DNA of 64,000 nt from positions 3,994-67,993 of the forward strand of contig JACTMP010000035.1 in assembly GCA_014584575.1 (NCBI GenBank). Reading direction: 5' to 3'. Below, in pieces: positions 24,281-32,529 of this stretch. The position numbers were made by a program, and so were the translations under genes. The notes beneath the pieces are model-generated. The model saw only the letters and a program-made list of their open reading frames with translations, was not told where the DNA came from and did not search any database. The DNA is from Chloroflexota bacterium (GTDB taxonomy: Bacteria; Chloroflexota; Anaerolineae; Promineifilales; Promineifilaceae). How positions within the stretch are numbered: position 1 is the first letter of the stretch; every line of letters starts with the position of its first letter.

Positions 24281-25441
24281 TTACACTCTCGCCACATACC
24301 AGGCAGCTACGTATCCCTGACGGCCGTCACCCAACTGCACCTGTAACCACTGTCCCTGAACGCCGATTTTGCTGGCCGGGTTGCCCGCCTCAATAATCTG
24401 TAAACTCGTCCCTTTCACCAGGGAAGCAATAAAGGTGTCCTCCCCCACCCGGGGCGCGGAGCGGAAAGAGACGCTTTCACCCGTTGTTTTAACAGTCAAT
24501 GGCGCTGCCGGTTGGTCGGGAGGGCGTGGGGTATCTGGGGGTGGAGCGGTGGGCGCAACGGGCGCAGCAGGCACGGCCGTTTCCTGCACCAACCAGGCAG
24601 CCACATATCCATCACCGCCACCCGATTCGCGCACGCGCAGCCATTGACCCTGTTTACCAATTTTGGGCCGCGCCTGGGAGGGTAGATCGAGGATGGTGAG
24701 TACGGCCGTGGCCGGCACCCTCTTGATCACATTACCTGGGTCAATCACTGGCTGACGGCGCAATGTGATCTCTGTCGTTGGTTTCACCGCCATTGGCTTG
24801 TCGTCACCCGGCGCCGGTTGGGCAGGGGCCGGCGGCGTGGTGGTGGGGGGGGGCGCGGCGGGTGTTGCCGGAGCCGCCGGTTTGTCTTCCGCCTTGGGCA
24901 GGTCGCCTTTACCATGCCAGATTACCTTCTGAATGATTTCTTCCGGCCGTTTACTGCCAAATCCATAGCGGCCCACCAGGGTCTCCGGCGCACCTTTTTT
25001 CTGCCAGGGATCCCACATCTGGTAATCGTTGTCCACCTTTTTGGTCAGCACCACCCAATGACCATCCTCCTCTTCAAAAGCACGGTCTTCTTCCCGATCC
25101 ACCTGCACTACTACCAGCGAGCCGGCGGCCAACCCCTGATCAATATCGGCCATGGGCGCAGGAATAGGGTTTTTGCACTCCACATACCGCTGCCGCTTCA
25201 CGCCCAGCGCCGGGAACTGGCCCGGCACCATCGCCGATTTGATCCAGGCGCCGCTATAACCATTGCTGGCAACCATCTTCTGGTTCAATGTCACCGGCGT
25301 TTCATCTGCGCCAAAGTGGTTCATCACCATCGTCAGACTGGTGAGCAGACAGCCCACCATGCCAATGGTCATATGCGGGTCTGCGCCAATTTTGACGTCC
25401 TTCCAGCGGGGATCGTTCTGATAATACTGCGCTTCTGCCAT
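24281..25441 (-). CDS. C39-like peptidase domain with two SH3b domains
   Basis: A 386-residue protein. The first ~185 residues resemble the papain-like Peptidase_C39_2 domain: Cys31 in GMVGCLLTSLT, His128 in DGHWVVLT and an Asp/Trp in MWDPW form a plausible catalytic triad. A Pro/Ala/Thr linker (~190-225) leads to a bacterial SH3 domain (~230-300), another Pro-rich linker, and a second SH3 domain (~322-386); the two SH3 units share QGQWL(R/Q)V and GYVAAW. No signal peptide is visible, which is unusual for SH3b cell-wall proteins; it may be released by lysis or act inside the cell. Substrate unknown. Confidence 0.75.
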   Translation of the reverse strand: MAEAQYYQNDPRWKDVKIGADPHMTIGMVGCLLTSLTMVMNHFGADETPVTLNQKMVASNGYSGAWIKSAMVPGQFPALGVKRQRYVECKNPIPAPMADIDQGLAAGSLVVVQVDREEDRAFEEEDGHWVVLTKKVDNDYQMWDPWQKKGAPETLVGRYGFGSKRPEEIIQKVIWHGKGDLPKAEDKPAAPATPAAPPPTTTPPAPAQPAPGDDKPMAVKPTTEITLRRQPVIDPGNVIKRVPATAVLTILDLPSQARPKIGKQGQWLRVRESGGGDGYVAAWLVQETAVPAAPVAPTAPPPDTPRPPDQPAAPLTVKTTGESVSFRSAPRVGEDTFIASLVKGTSLQIIEAGNPASKIGVQGQWLQVQLGDGRQGYVAAWYVARV

Positions 25442-25644
25442 TTTTGAGATACCTCCAATTGTGGGTTGAGTTTGGAGATTAGAGATGAGGAGATGTGCAT
25501 CTCCTTTTTCTTTTCACTAATCTCAGGTTTTTAGTTCAACTTTGTACTGCCGGGGTGAAAACTGTCGGGAAGTATAGAAAAAGAGGATGCCTTTCGCCTA
25601 TCCCTCTTTGGTACGGCTGTTTGTAACGGCCGTATACCTGAAGT

Positions 25645-26280
25645 CTACTGATCACAAATCATCAGCCTGTCCCGCACCATGTCCAGCCATTCTTGTTGAC
25701 CTTGTACCAGTTCAGCACTCATTAACGGCTGCCAAAACAACCGCCAGGGCTTGTGGCCGTGATCACCAGGATCGGCGAACCATTCATCAGGTAATTCAGC
25801 GCAAGGACGACAGTGGTAGAGATGGCGGATGAGAGTGGGGGCCACGGCCGTGTCACCTACCCACCCTTGCCACGACAATACCACCTCGCCGGGTTGGTTA
25901 GACAGATATTGTCGCTCTTCATAACAAACCTGCGCCATCCCCTTCTGCTGTGCCAATTGGCGCACATACCAGCCCCGGCGAAAGATGTAGGGCAATAGGG
26001 GAGCGTCTGGTGCTGCTGTTGCTCGTAACTGAACAGTCTGGCACATGACTCGTTGGTCGCCGGTTAGCTGATTGAAAGTGGCTAATTTTTGCACCAACGC
26101 CAGATTGGCGAGTCGGGCTTCTTCGTACAGTTCACGGCGCACGGCCGTGTCCGGTTCTTCGCCTTCTTCCACTGTGCCCGCTGGTATTTGCCAACCCGCA
26201 TCGGGATGGTCAATGGTCAGCAATTGTTGCGCCGCCCCAACACCTCTAGAAACAAAAGCAGCTACCTTGTGCATGACCAT
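25645..26280 (-). CDS. Nudix hydrolase with a variant box
   Basis: A 211-residue protein with a Nudix box GTVEEGEEPDTAVRRELYEE at ~residues 36-55. The last part reads EEARL where the consensus has EExGU, so the conserved Gly is replaced by Arg; the metal-binding REx2EE core is intact. The start codon at 26280 gives MVMHKVAAF; a second Met two codons in is possible. It is 10 bp downstream, in gene order, of the UspA gene on the same strand, so they may share a transcript. Confidence 0.78.
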   Translation of the reverse strand: MVMHKVAAFVSRGVGAAQQLLTIDHPDAGWQIPAGTVEEGEEPDTAVRRELYEEARLANLALVQKLATFNQLTGDQRVMCQTVQLRATAAPDAPLLPYIFRRGWYVRQLAQQKGMAQVCYEERQYLSNQPGEVVLSWQGWVGDTAVAPTLIRHLYHCRPCAELPDEWFADPGDHGHKPWRLFWQPLMSAELVQGQQEWLDMVRDRLMICDQ

Positions 26281-26289
26281 GAAATTCGT

Positions 26290-26706
26290 TTACTTTACGA
26301 GGAGCACCGGGCACTGCGCCAAAATGCTCACCTTGTGGCTGATGGTGCCCCAGCCTTCATCCGGGTGCTGTAAATCAATCTTGTGGGAACTCATCACAAC
26401 CAGATCCACATCCTGCGCTGTGGTGAAGCGCAAAATTTCCTCCACCCGATGCCCGACGATGATATGCACAGTGAGGGGAATGCCGCTGTCCGGCTGCGCA
26501 GCGATCAGGGCTGTCATCTTCTCGTGGGCGTCGGCTTCCAGTTTCTCGTAAAAGTCCTGGAACTCTTCCAACGCGCCGCTGATGAGTTTGATGACGTGTA
26601 ACAGGCTGACACGGCCGTTGCTCATCTTCGCCAGCGCCAGGGCCAATGCCAAAGCCTCTGGGTTGCGCTCCGAAAAATCTACCGGAACCAATATGTGCAG
26701 AAACAT
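26290..26706 (-). CDS. Universal stress protein (UspA family)
   Basis: Cytoplasmic alpha/beta protein of 138 residues. The start MFLHILVPVDFSERNPEAL and the end HKVSILAQCPVLLVK are typical of the family. The ATP-binding loop, usually G-2x-G-9x-G(S/T), here reads SSHKIDLQHPDEGWGTIS, lacking the first two glycines, so nucleotide binding is doubtful. It lies between the UDPGP gene and a Nudix gene on the same strand. Confidence 0.88.
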   Translation of the reverse strand: MFLHILVPVDFSERNPEALALALALAKMSNGRVSLLHVIKLISGALEEFQDFYEKLEADAHEKMTALIAAQPDSGIPLTVHIIVGHRVEEILRFTTAQDVDLVVMSSHKIDLQHPDEGWGTISHKVSILAQCPVLLVK

Positions 26707-26770
26707 CTTTTTCTTCCTGTTTTATTGTGGCCGACGGCCGATATGAGCCATCAGCAGCCCATAAACTTGC

Positions 26771-28177
26771 CTATACGAATTTTTGTGTGTCTTCTAAAAC
26801 AGCGCCATCGGGAATGGTCACCGGGTGATCACTTTCATTTATAACCATCACCTCACCCCGGCACACCACGCCATGCCCAAAATAGACATCACCATAGACC
26901 TCAAAACGAGTACATTGTCGCAGTGACGGTGGCCCTTGAGGGAACCGTTCCGCCAGATCACACACAAACTTGTAATACTGGGGGTCCAGGTTCACCACAA
27001 AACGCCTCATGTGGCGGCCCGCGGCGGGCACAACGCGGAAATCGGCCGTTAAATCATAGGCGTCTGAGCGTACCGCCACTAACTCGTTGGTCGTCTTCAC
27101 CGGCGCAAACCGTTCCCGCCCCACCCGCACGGCCTGCGCCCCGGCAAAGATGGCGATGGCTGACCCCATAGCGGTTTCTAGCTGGTACACGGCCGTTGAA
27201 CTGCCATCACGCGGGTCAACCGTTTTCTGATTGCGGATGATGGGCAGCCCCAACTGGTAATCTTGCGCCTGCATCACCCGCTGCAATGATGGCAAATGAA
27301 ACCAGAGATTATTGGTGTTAAAGTAGCGATGGCGGTTTATATCTTGAAAGGCGTCCAGGTCCGCTTCGGGGCATTGCGCCGATTCCCGCAAAATCAGTTG
27401 ACCGTCTGGTCTTTGCGCCAGATGGCCGCCTTTGCGGTCCATTTGGGTGCGGTCGGCCACCTCCATCATAAAGGGAAGTTGCTGGCTGGCAAAGTACCCC
27501 AAAATACGCCGGTCAATGACGGCGCCCAGGTTGTCGGCATTGGAGACAAAGGCATATTCATACCCCTGCGCCAGCAACGCCGCCAGTGTGCCGCTGGTCA
27601 CCAACGCCGTGTAAATATCACCATGACCTGGTGGGCACCATTCCAGAGAAGGATTATCGGGCCAGGTAACGGGCGCTAGATCAGATTGGCTGATCTTGGG
27701 GGCTTTGTGTTGTAAAAAACTGCGCGGTAAATCTTTGTCTAGCTCCGGGTAACGGCTTAAGGCAGCAAGGGCATCCTCCTGGGTGCTAAAGCTGTCCATG
27801 AGAATGAGGGGCACGGCCGTGCAAATGGACTGCCGGGCAATAATGTCTAAAAAAGACAACCCCTCTTTCACCACCAGCAAAGATTTGGCCTGTTCCAACC
27901 CCATGCTGGTGCCCAGGCCGCCATTGAGTTTGATGACGGCCGTGCGCGCCATCGCCTCCTCGCCCACGGCCGCCAATTCTGGCGAAAAGCTATCCACATC
28001 CGGCAACGACGTGACCGGCTCAATGTCCGATTCCGGGATCAAGCCGGTGCTGCCGGCAACCAATTGCTCGTAATAGCCGGCAAAGGTACGGATAAAAATG
28101 TCCGGCAAACCCGCTGCCTGCATCCGTTCCGCAAATGGCCTGAACCGGTGACTAAACTGTGCTGCATCTAATAACAT
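26771..28177 (-). CDS. UTP-glucose-1-phosphate uridylyltransferase, UDPGP (eukaryotic-type) family
   Basis: A 468-residue enzyme making UDP-glucose from UTP and glucose 1-phosphate. It belongs to the UDPGP family common in eukaryotes, not the GalU family of most bacteria, judging from IKLNGGLGTSMGLEQAKSL (nucleotide-binding loop, ~77-95), the NADNLGA motif (~210) and the C-terminal beta-helix (CTRFEVYGDVYFGHGVVCRG). A UDP-sugar pyrophosphorylase of broader specificity in the same family is an alternative. Cytoplasmic; it feeds glycogen, trehalose or cell-surface sugars. Confidence 0.88.
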   Translation of the reverse strand: MLLDAAQFSHRFRPFAERMQAAGLPDIFIRTFAGYYEQLVAGSTGLIPESDIEPVTSLPDVDSFSPELAAVGEEAMARTAVIKLNGGLGTSMGLEQAKSLLVVKEGLSFLDIIARQSICTAVPLILMDSFSTQEDALAALSRYPELDKDLPRSFLQHKAPKISQSDLAPVTWPDNPSLEWCPPGHGDIYTALVTSGTLAALLAQGYEYAFVSNADNLGAVIDRRILGYFASQQLPFMMEVADRTQMDRKGGHLAQRPDGQLILRESAQCPEADLDAFQDINRHRYFNTNNLWFHLPSLQRVMQAQDYQLGLPIIRNQKTVDPRDGSSTAVYQLETAMGSAIAIFAGAQAVRVGRERFAPVKTTNELVAVRSDAYDLTADFRVVPAAGRHMRRFVVNLDPQYYKFVCDLAERFPQGPPSLRQCTRFEVYGDVYFGHGVVCRGEVMVINESDHPVTIPDGAVLEDTQKFV

Positions 28178-28242
28178 AGAGGTTCCTTATGAGAAAGTGA
28201 TGGGATCATGATGGGATTAAGTTTGCTGGCGCTCAATTGCAA

Positions 28243-28773
28243 CTACACTAACGGCGCCGGATCGGACGGCTGGCTCAACTGGTCAATCAGGCGGCGAGCA
28301 TCGCGGTCTTGGGGATTGGCTTGCAGGGCACGCTGAAACCAGGCAATCGCCTGTTCCTTCTCATGCCGGTCACGGTAAATCAGGCCGATATTGTAAGCCA
28401 CGTGGGGTGCGATGGGGTCAAGGGTCAACGCCTGCTCAAAAGCAGCAATGGCTTTACGCTGATCTTCATCCTCTGCCAAAACCGGGTTGCCCAGATAGGC
28501 GGCGCCCAGGTTTGTCCAGATGGCCGGGTTGTCCGGGTAGCGGGAGGCCAATGCTTCCAGAATAGGCACGGCCTGGCGAAATTTGTTGGTCAGAATATAG
28601 GCGCCGCTGAGGTTCACGGCCGTGTCCACATGCTCCGGCTCCAATTCATACGCTTTCTGCAACAAGGGGGCTGCCTGAGCCGCCTGGCCTTCATGCAACA
28701 ATTCTGTGCCCCGACGAAAATAAGCCTCAAATTGACTTTGTGCTGGATGATGCTGTTTTTTTGTCTCACTCAT
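28243..28773 (-). CDS. TPR-repeat protein
   Basis: A 176-residue protein with about four tetratricopeptide repeats from ~residue 18 to 160 (for example AAPLLQKAYELEPEHVDTAVN and AIAAFEQALTLDPIAPHVAY). TPRs mediate protein contacts; no catalytic domain, signal peptide or membrane segment is present. It may share a promoter with the UDPGP gene 66 bp downstream. Confidence 0.82.
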   Translation of the reverse strand: MSETKKQHHPAQSQFEAYFRRGTELLHEGQAAQAAPLLQKAYELEPEHVDTAVNLSGAYILTNKFRQAVPILEALASRYPDNPAIWTNLGAAYLGNPVLAEDEDQRKAIAAFEQALTLDPIAPHVAYNIGLIYRDRHEKEQAIAWFQRALQANPQDRDARRLIDQLSQPSDPAPLV

Positions 28774-29220
28774 CTGTCACTCTCACCTGCTGACGCATAT
28801 CTACCTTCATTCCGTCTATGCTACCACGTTCGTTGCATCTTCACACATACGTTAAAGATTGTAGAGGCAAAAACAATGCGCATGCAGAACAAAAATGCCT
28901 GCACCTCTTGTCGCCCGCGCCTTGTACAAAATTCGCATAGGTCTCAATTTCAAATTTTATGTTGATTCATGTTTGATCTTATGCAAAGTAATTGCTATAA
29001 TGCCCGCAGATTTAACTAACATAATCTTAGATTACAGTCGGCCTGATAACATAATCCACTGTTTGACGGTATCTGCATCGGCATTAATGTAATCGAAAGA
29101 TCAAAAGTTACCTCAATCAAAAAAACATGGCATACACTCGGTGATTCAACCCGCCAGTATTGCTATACGAATGCACGATGGCAAGTGCAGCATTGATGTG
29201 TTCGTAAGGAGTTGCAGGGG
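28774..29220. other. 447-bp AT-rich intergenic region with promoters
   Basis: Clearly more AT-rich than its surroundings and holding no convincing gene. It contains the best promoter of the window (28973-29001) and a second weaker one, TTGACG (29063-29068) with TAATGT (29085-29090) at a 16-nt spacing. No ACGGCCGT octamer occurs in it. The leader to the recombinase gene is ~150-210 nt. Confidence 0.5.
28973..29001 (+). promoter_or_regulatory. Putative sigma70 promoter of the xer-pnp operon
   Basis: TTGATC, 17-nt spacer, perfect TATAAT (28996-29001) followed by GCCCGC. Confidence 0.6.
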
Positions 29221-30147
29221 ATGGATGAACATCTGCTCGCCTTTCTGGATTACCTGCAGGAAGAATACAACTATTCCAATAACACAACCGCTGCTTATAA
29301 AAATGACCTCAACCAGTTCGTCAATTTTCTACACAATGGCCACTATGGCCATCTCGATGGCTGGGATGATGTCACGCCAGATATTGTGCATGATTACGTG
29401 GAATATATGAAGACCCAACCCTATGCGTCCTCCTCAGTGGCGCGTAAGGTGGCGGCAGTGAAATCTTTCTTCAATTACTTACACGAGCACAATGAGATTC
29501 ACGAGAATCCAACCACGCAGGTTGATTCGCCAAAGGTCAAAAAACGGCTGCCACAAACGCTGACGTTTCAAGAAGTTGACCAACTGCTGGCGGCCCCGGC
29601 CCACAAGAGAACACCAAAAAACTTGCGCGATACGGCTCTCTTAAATGTGCTGTACTCAACCGGGATGAGGGTCACAGAGGTGGTATCGTTGCAGATAGAA
29701 GATATTGACCTGGAACATGCGATGCTCTTTTGCCCTGGCAAAGAAGAAAGCAGCCGCAAGTTGCCCTTTGATGCCCATACGCGGCAAATTTTGACGATGT
29801 ACCTGGACGAGGGACGGCCGTATCTGGTGAAAGATAAAGAAGAAAAAGCGCTCTTCCTTAACCATCGTGGGCAGCAGCTCACACGGCAGGGTCTATGGTT
29901 GATCATCAAGGCCTATGCCAAACAGGCCGAACTAAAAACATCGGTTACACCCCACACGCTGCGACACAGTTTTGCCGCCCATAAACTACACGGCGGCTCG
30001 GATTTGCAGGAAGTACAAAGGCTATTGGGCCACGCCAATATCTCGACCACCCAGATTTACACCCACTTGGGTGATAGCGATAATGAGTCCGAAGATGATA
30101 TGATAGAAGAGGCCGAGTTCTTCTTTGAAGAAGCGGCAGCCGTATGA
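29221..30147 (+). CDS. xerD: Tyrosine recombinase XerC/XerD
   Basis: A 308-residue site-specific recombinase that likely resolves chromosome dimers with FtsK at a dif site. The N-terminal core-binding SAM-like domain spans ~1-90; the catalytic domain holds Arg in STGMRVTEVVSL, Lys in CPGKEESSRKLP, HTLRHSFAAH, His in LLGHANISTTQ and the nucleophile Tyr in IYTHL, a full R-K-H-R-H-Y set. The ATG at 29221 has AAGGAG 9 nt upstream; a TTG at 29212 lies closer to it and is less likely. The acidic C-terminus (DNESEDDMIEEAEFFFEEAA) is unusual. No integron or phage genes are adjacent, so a housekeeping role is favoured. Confidence 0.88.
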   Translation: MDEHLLAFLDYLQEEYNYSNNTTAAYKNDLNQFVNFLHNGHYGHLDGWDDVTPDIVHDYVEYMKTQPYASSSVARKVAAVKSFFNYLHEHNEIHENPTTQVDSPKVKKRLPQTLTFQEVDQLLAAPAHKRTPKNLRDTALLNVLYSTGMRVTEVVSLQIEDIDLEHAMLFCPGKEESSRKLPFDAHTRQILTMYLDEGRPYLVKDKEEKALFLNHRGQQLTRQGLWLIIKAYAKQAELKTSVTPHTLRHSFAAHKLHGGSDLQEVQRLLGHANISTTQIYTHLGDSDNESEDDMIEEAEFFFEEAAAV

Positions 30148-31001
30148 GCGACATTACACTGCACCAGATTACGGAGGCGGCTACGGCCGTGCGCCACCTC
30201 ACCCGCCACAAACCAACCGTTGGTCTGGTCCTCGGTTCCGGGCTAAACGCACTGGCCGATGGCGTCCAAAACCCCGACATCATTCCCTACGAAAAAATCC
30301 CCTATTGGCCTGCTTCTACCGTGCCCGGACATGGCGGGCGGCTGGTGATAGGCCAGTTAGGCAACCAGACGGTGCTGGCACAGCAAGGGCGCGCCCACTA
30401 TTATGAAGGGTATACCATGTCCCACATTACGCTGCCGGTGCGTGTCATGCGCTTGTTGGGCATTCACACGCTGATTGTGACCAATGCCGCCGGCGGCATC
30501 AATGCCGCCTTTCAAGCGGGGGACTTAATGCTGATAACGGATCACATCAACTTCCTGGGGATTGCCGGACAAAATCCGCTGCGTGGGCCAAATGAGGACA
30601 GCTTTGGGCCACGTTTTCCCGACATGACACGGCCGTATGACCCCCACCTGCGCCAGATTGCCCTGGAAGTAGCCCAGGCCAATGGGTTTACGCTGCAGCA
30701 GGGCGTTTATGGATATGTAGCCGGGCCTAGTTTTGAGACACCCGCCGAACTTCGTTTTCTGCGCACAGTGGGCGCGGACGCGGTAGGCATGTCTACTGTG
30801 CCGGAAGTGGTGGTGGCGCGGCACGCCGGGATGCGAGTGTTAGGCATCTCCTCCATCACCAATAAAGCAGACCCCGACCCCCAACCGGGCATTACCGTCA
30901 CCCACGACGAAGTATTAGAAACGGGCAAACAGATCGTGCCCAATCTCATGGCGCTGATTCGTGGCATTTTGCCAAGATTGTCAGAAAGCGCCATAGGCTG
31001 A
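30144..31001 (+). CDS. punA: Purine-nucleoside phosphorylase (trimeric type)
   Basis: A 285-residue enzyme splitting inosine and guanosine with phosphate to base and ribose 1-phosphate. Landmarks: LVLGSGLNAL phosphate loop (~28-37), VPGHGGRLVIG, QGRAHYYEGY, TNAAGGINAAF, VAGPSFETPAE with the base-contacting Glu, and the VVARHAGMRVLGIS segment. Size and motifs match the PNP/MTAP trimeric family rather than hexameric DeoD. It overlaps the recombinase gene by ATGA, so translation is coupled. Confidence 0.9.
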   Translation: MSDITLHQITEAATAVRHLTRHKPTVGLVLGSGLNALADGVQNPDIIPYEKIPYWPASTVPGHGGRLVIGQLGNQTVLAQQGRAHYYEGYTMSHITLPVRVMRLLGIHTLIVTNAAGGINAAFQAGDLMLITDHINFLGIAGQNPLRGPNEDSFGPRFPDMTRPYDPHLRQIALEVAQANGFTLQQGVYGYVAGPSFETPAELRFLRTVGADAVGMSTVPEVVVARHAGMRVLGISSITNKADPDPQPGITVTHDEVLETGKQIVPNLMALIRGILPRLSESAIG

Positions 31002-31009
31002 TGTCCGAC

Positions 31010-31075
31010 TAAAGATTGGAGATTGAATACCCGGAACGCCATCTCTCTGCCAATCTTCTAATCTCCACCTTCCAC
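31010..31075. repeat. GATTGGAGATT spacer repeat
   Basis: AGATTGGAGATTGAATA facing CCAATCTTCTAATCTCC around a ~20-nt centre, a loose member of the GAGATTG hairpin family. Confidence 0.5.
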
Positions 31076-31079
31076 CTCG

Positions 31080-31880
31080 ATGGAACGAATCTATATCTTT
31101 ATTTTGCGCAATGATGTCTGGATGCTGATCCTGGCTACCCTGGGTCTGATCTGGTACCTTAGCGAGTTTTTGCGGGCGCGGCGGCAGTTGCAGCGGGCGG
31201 TGTTTGGCCTGGAACTGGAACGGGGCCGCCAACTGCGCAATAATGCCGCGCTTTTTATTCTGGCGCTCACGGCCGTCATTGCCATCATCCTCTACGTCAA
31301 TTACCAGGTAGCGCCCACACTGCCGCCGGAACTGCTGCGCCCACCGACGCCCACACCTGACCTGGAACGCACACCGTTTGCCTCCCCCTCGCCGCCCGTC
31401 ATTCCCACATCTACCCCCACCCCACCATTAGCGCCAACGATCACGCTGCCCAGCCAGCCACTTGTGCCGCCGCCCATTGCCCCCGCCGCCACGGAAACGC
31501 CCGAACCGGTAGAAGGAGACACGGCCGTAACCTTACCCACTCCCATCGTGGCCCCCACTGCCCTCATTGGCTGCAATCTCCAGTTGACCTTCAACGAGCC
31601 GCGCAATGGGGCCACGGTGGCCGGCTTCATTGAGTTTTTTGGCACGGCCAATACACCAGAATTTGGCGGCTACACGCTGGAAGCCAACGGCCCCCAGACC
31701 AACGGCCAATGGGCATCCCTGCTGGGGCGCACCATGACCCAGCCGGTCGTGGACGGCTTATTGGGCAACGTTAACCTCAGCCAGTGGGAATCTGGCCCCT
31801 ACCTGATCCGGCTGACGGCACTCAACCGCAACGGTGATGCCGCGTACCAGTGCGCCATTCAGATTACATTGGCGAATTAG
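31080..31880 (+). CDS. Hypothetical membrane protein with Pro/Thr linker and beta domain
   Basis: A 266-residue protein without a named family that I recognise. Two hydrophobic segments lie at ~9-27 and ~57-75, with a basic stretch (RARRQLQRAV) between them. A 70-residue Pro/Thr-rich linker (PPTPTPDLERTPF...) separates these from a C-terminal ~100-residue beta-rich domain starting CNLQLTFNEPRNGATVAGF, with a second Cys near the end that could form a disulfide. The beta domain is probably extracytoplasmic. Such anchored Pro/Thr-linker proteins recur in this genome (compare 37802-39187). Confidence 0.6.
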   Translation: MERIYIFILRNDVWMLILATLGLIWYLSEFLRARRQLQRAVFGLELERGRQLRNNAALFILALTAVIAIILYVNYQVAPTLPPELLRPPTPTPDLERTPFASPSPPVIPTSTPTPPLAPTITLPSQPLVPPPIAPAATETPEPVEGDTAVTLPTPIVAPTALIGCNLQLTFNEPRNGATVAGFIEFFGTANTPEFGGYTLEANGPQTNGQWASLLGRTMTQPVVDGLLGNVNLSQWESGPYLIRLTALNRNGDAAYQCAIQITLAN

Positions 31881-31881
31881 A

Positions 31882-31945
31882 GATTGGAGATAGGGGGTTG
31901 GAGATCAGAGATTCGCCAATCTCCAATCTTTAATCTCCAATCTCC
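31882..31945. terminator. GAGATTG-type hairpin between convergent genes
   Basis: GAGATTGGAGAT... facing CCAATCTCCAATCTTTAATCTCCAATCTC. It separates the hypothetical gene from rsmD, which converge. Confidence 0.55.
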
Positions 31946-32490
31946 CCCAACTCATAAAAACACAACAGCGTATTCCCGTACCGCCTTTCATCTACCAGGC
32001 ACAAATGGGTCAGTTCTACTGGCTGTTTCTCTTTGGGGTCAATTTGCACCACAACCATACCTTGCGGCTTGAGGAGGGCCAACGGCCGTGCATCCACCAG
32101 TTTCAGCGCTTCCAACCAGAACCCTTTGTACTGCGGCGGAGCGATGTAAATCAGGTCAAACGGCCGTGTCGGGGGCTGCTGTAAGCAGGCAAAGGCATCC
32201 ATCTGCCGCACCTCCGCCCCCTTGCCAAGCTGCGTATGACGCAAGTTGTCCTGAATGGTCAGGATGGCCGGGCGCAGTTTGTCCACAAACACCACTTCCG
32301 CCGCCCCCCGGCTGAGCGCCTCAATGCCCACCTGCCCCGTCCCGGCAAACAAATCCAGCCAACGCTGCCCGGACACATCACCCAGGATGTTAAACAGGCT
32401 CTCCTTCACCCGATCCATAATCGGCCGGGTGCTGTCCCCCGGCACGCGCTTCAATTTCCGCCCTTTTGCCTTACCGCCAATGACACGCAT
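31930..32490 (-). CDS. rsmD: 16S rRNA (guanine966-N2)-methyltransferase RsmD
   Basis: A 186-residue SAM-dependent methylase for G966 of 16S rRNA. N-terminal MRVIGGKAKGRKLKRVPG and STRPIMDRVKESLFNIL are diagnostic of RsmD; the SAM site is LDLFAGTGQVGIEALSRGA; the catalytic motif reads IAPPQY instead of the usual DPPY, an Ala for Asp change seen directly in the sequence, whose effect is not known. The rest matches the family length. Confidence 0.88.
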   Translation of the reverse strand: MRVIGGKAKGRKLKRVPGDSTRPIMDRVKESLFNILGDVSGQRWLDLFAGTGQVGIEALSRGAAEVVFVDKLRPAILTIQDNLRHTQLGKGAEVRQMDAFACLQQPPTRPFDLIYIAPPQYKGFWLEALKLVDARPLALLKPQGMVVVQIDPKEKQPVELTHLCLVDERRYGNTLLCFYELGEIGD

Positions 32491-32529
32491 CAGATAAACA
32501 TGGTAGGGGCACGGCCTCTGTGCCCGCCC

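Noticed and set aside
29221..30147. Xer gene as a phage or integron integrase
   Set aside because: No attachment-site repeats, cassette arrays or phage genes nearby; it is coupled to a housekeeping gene (PNP).
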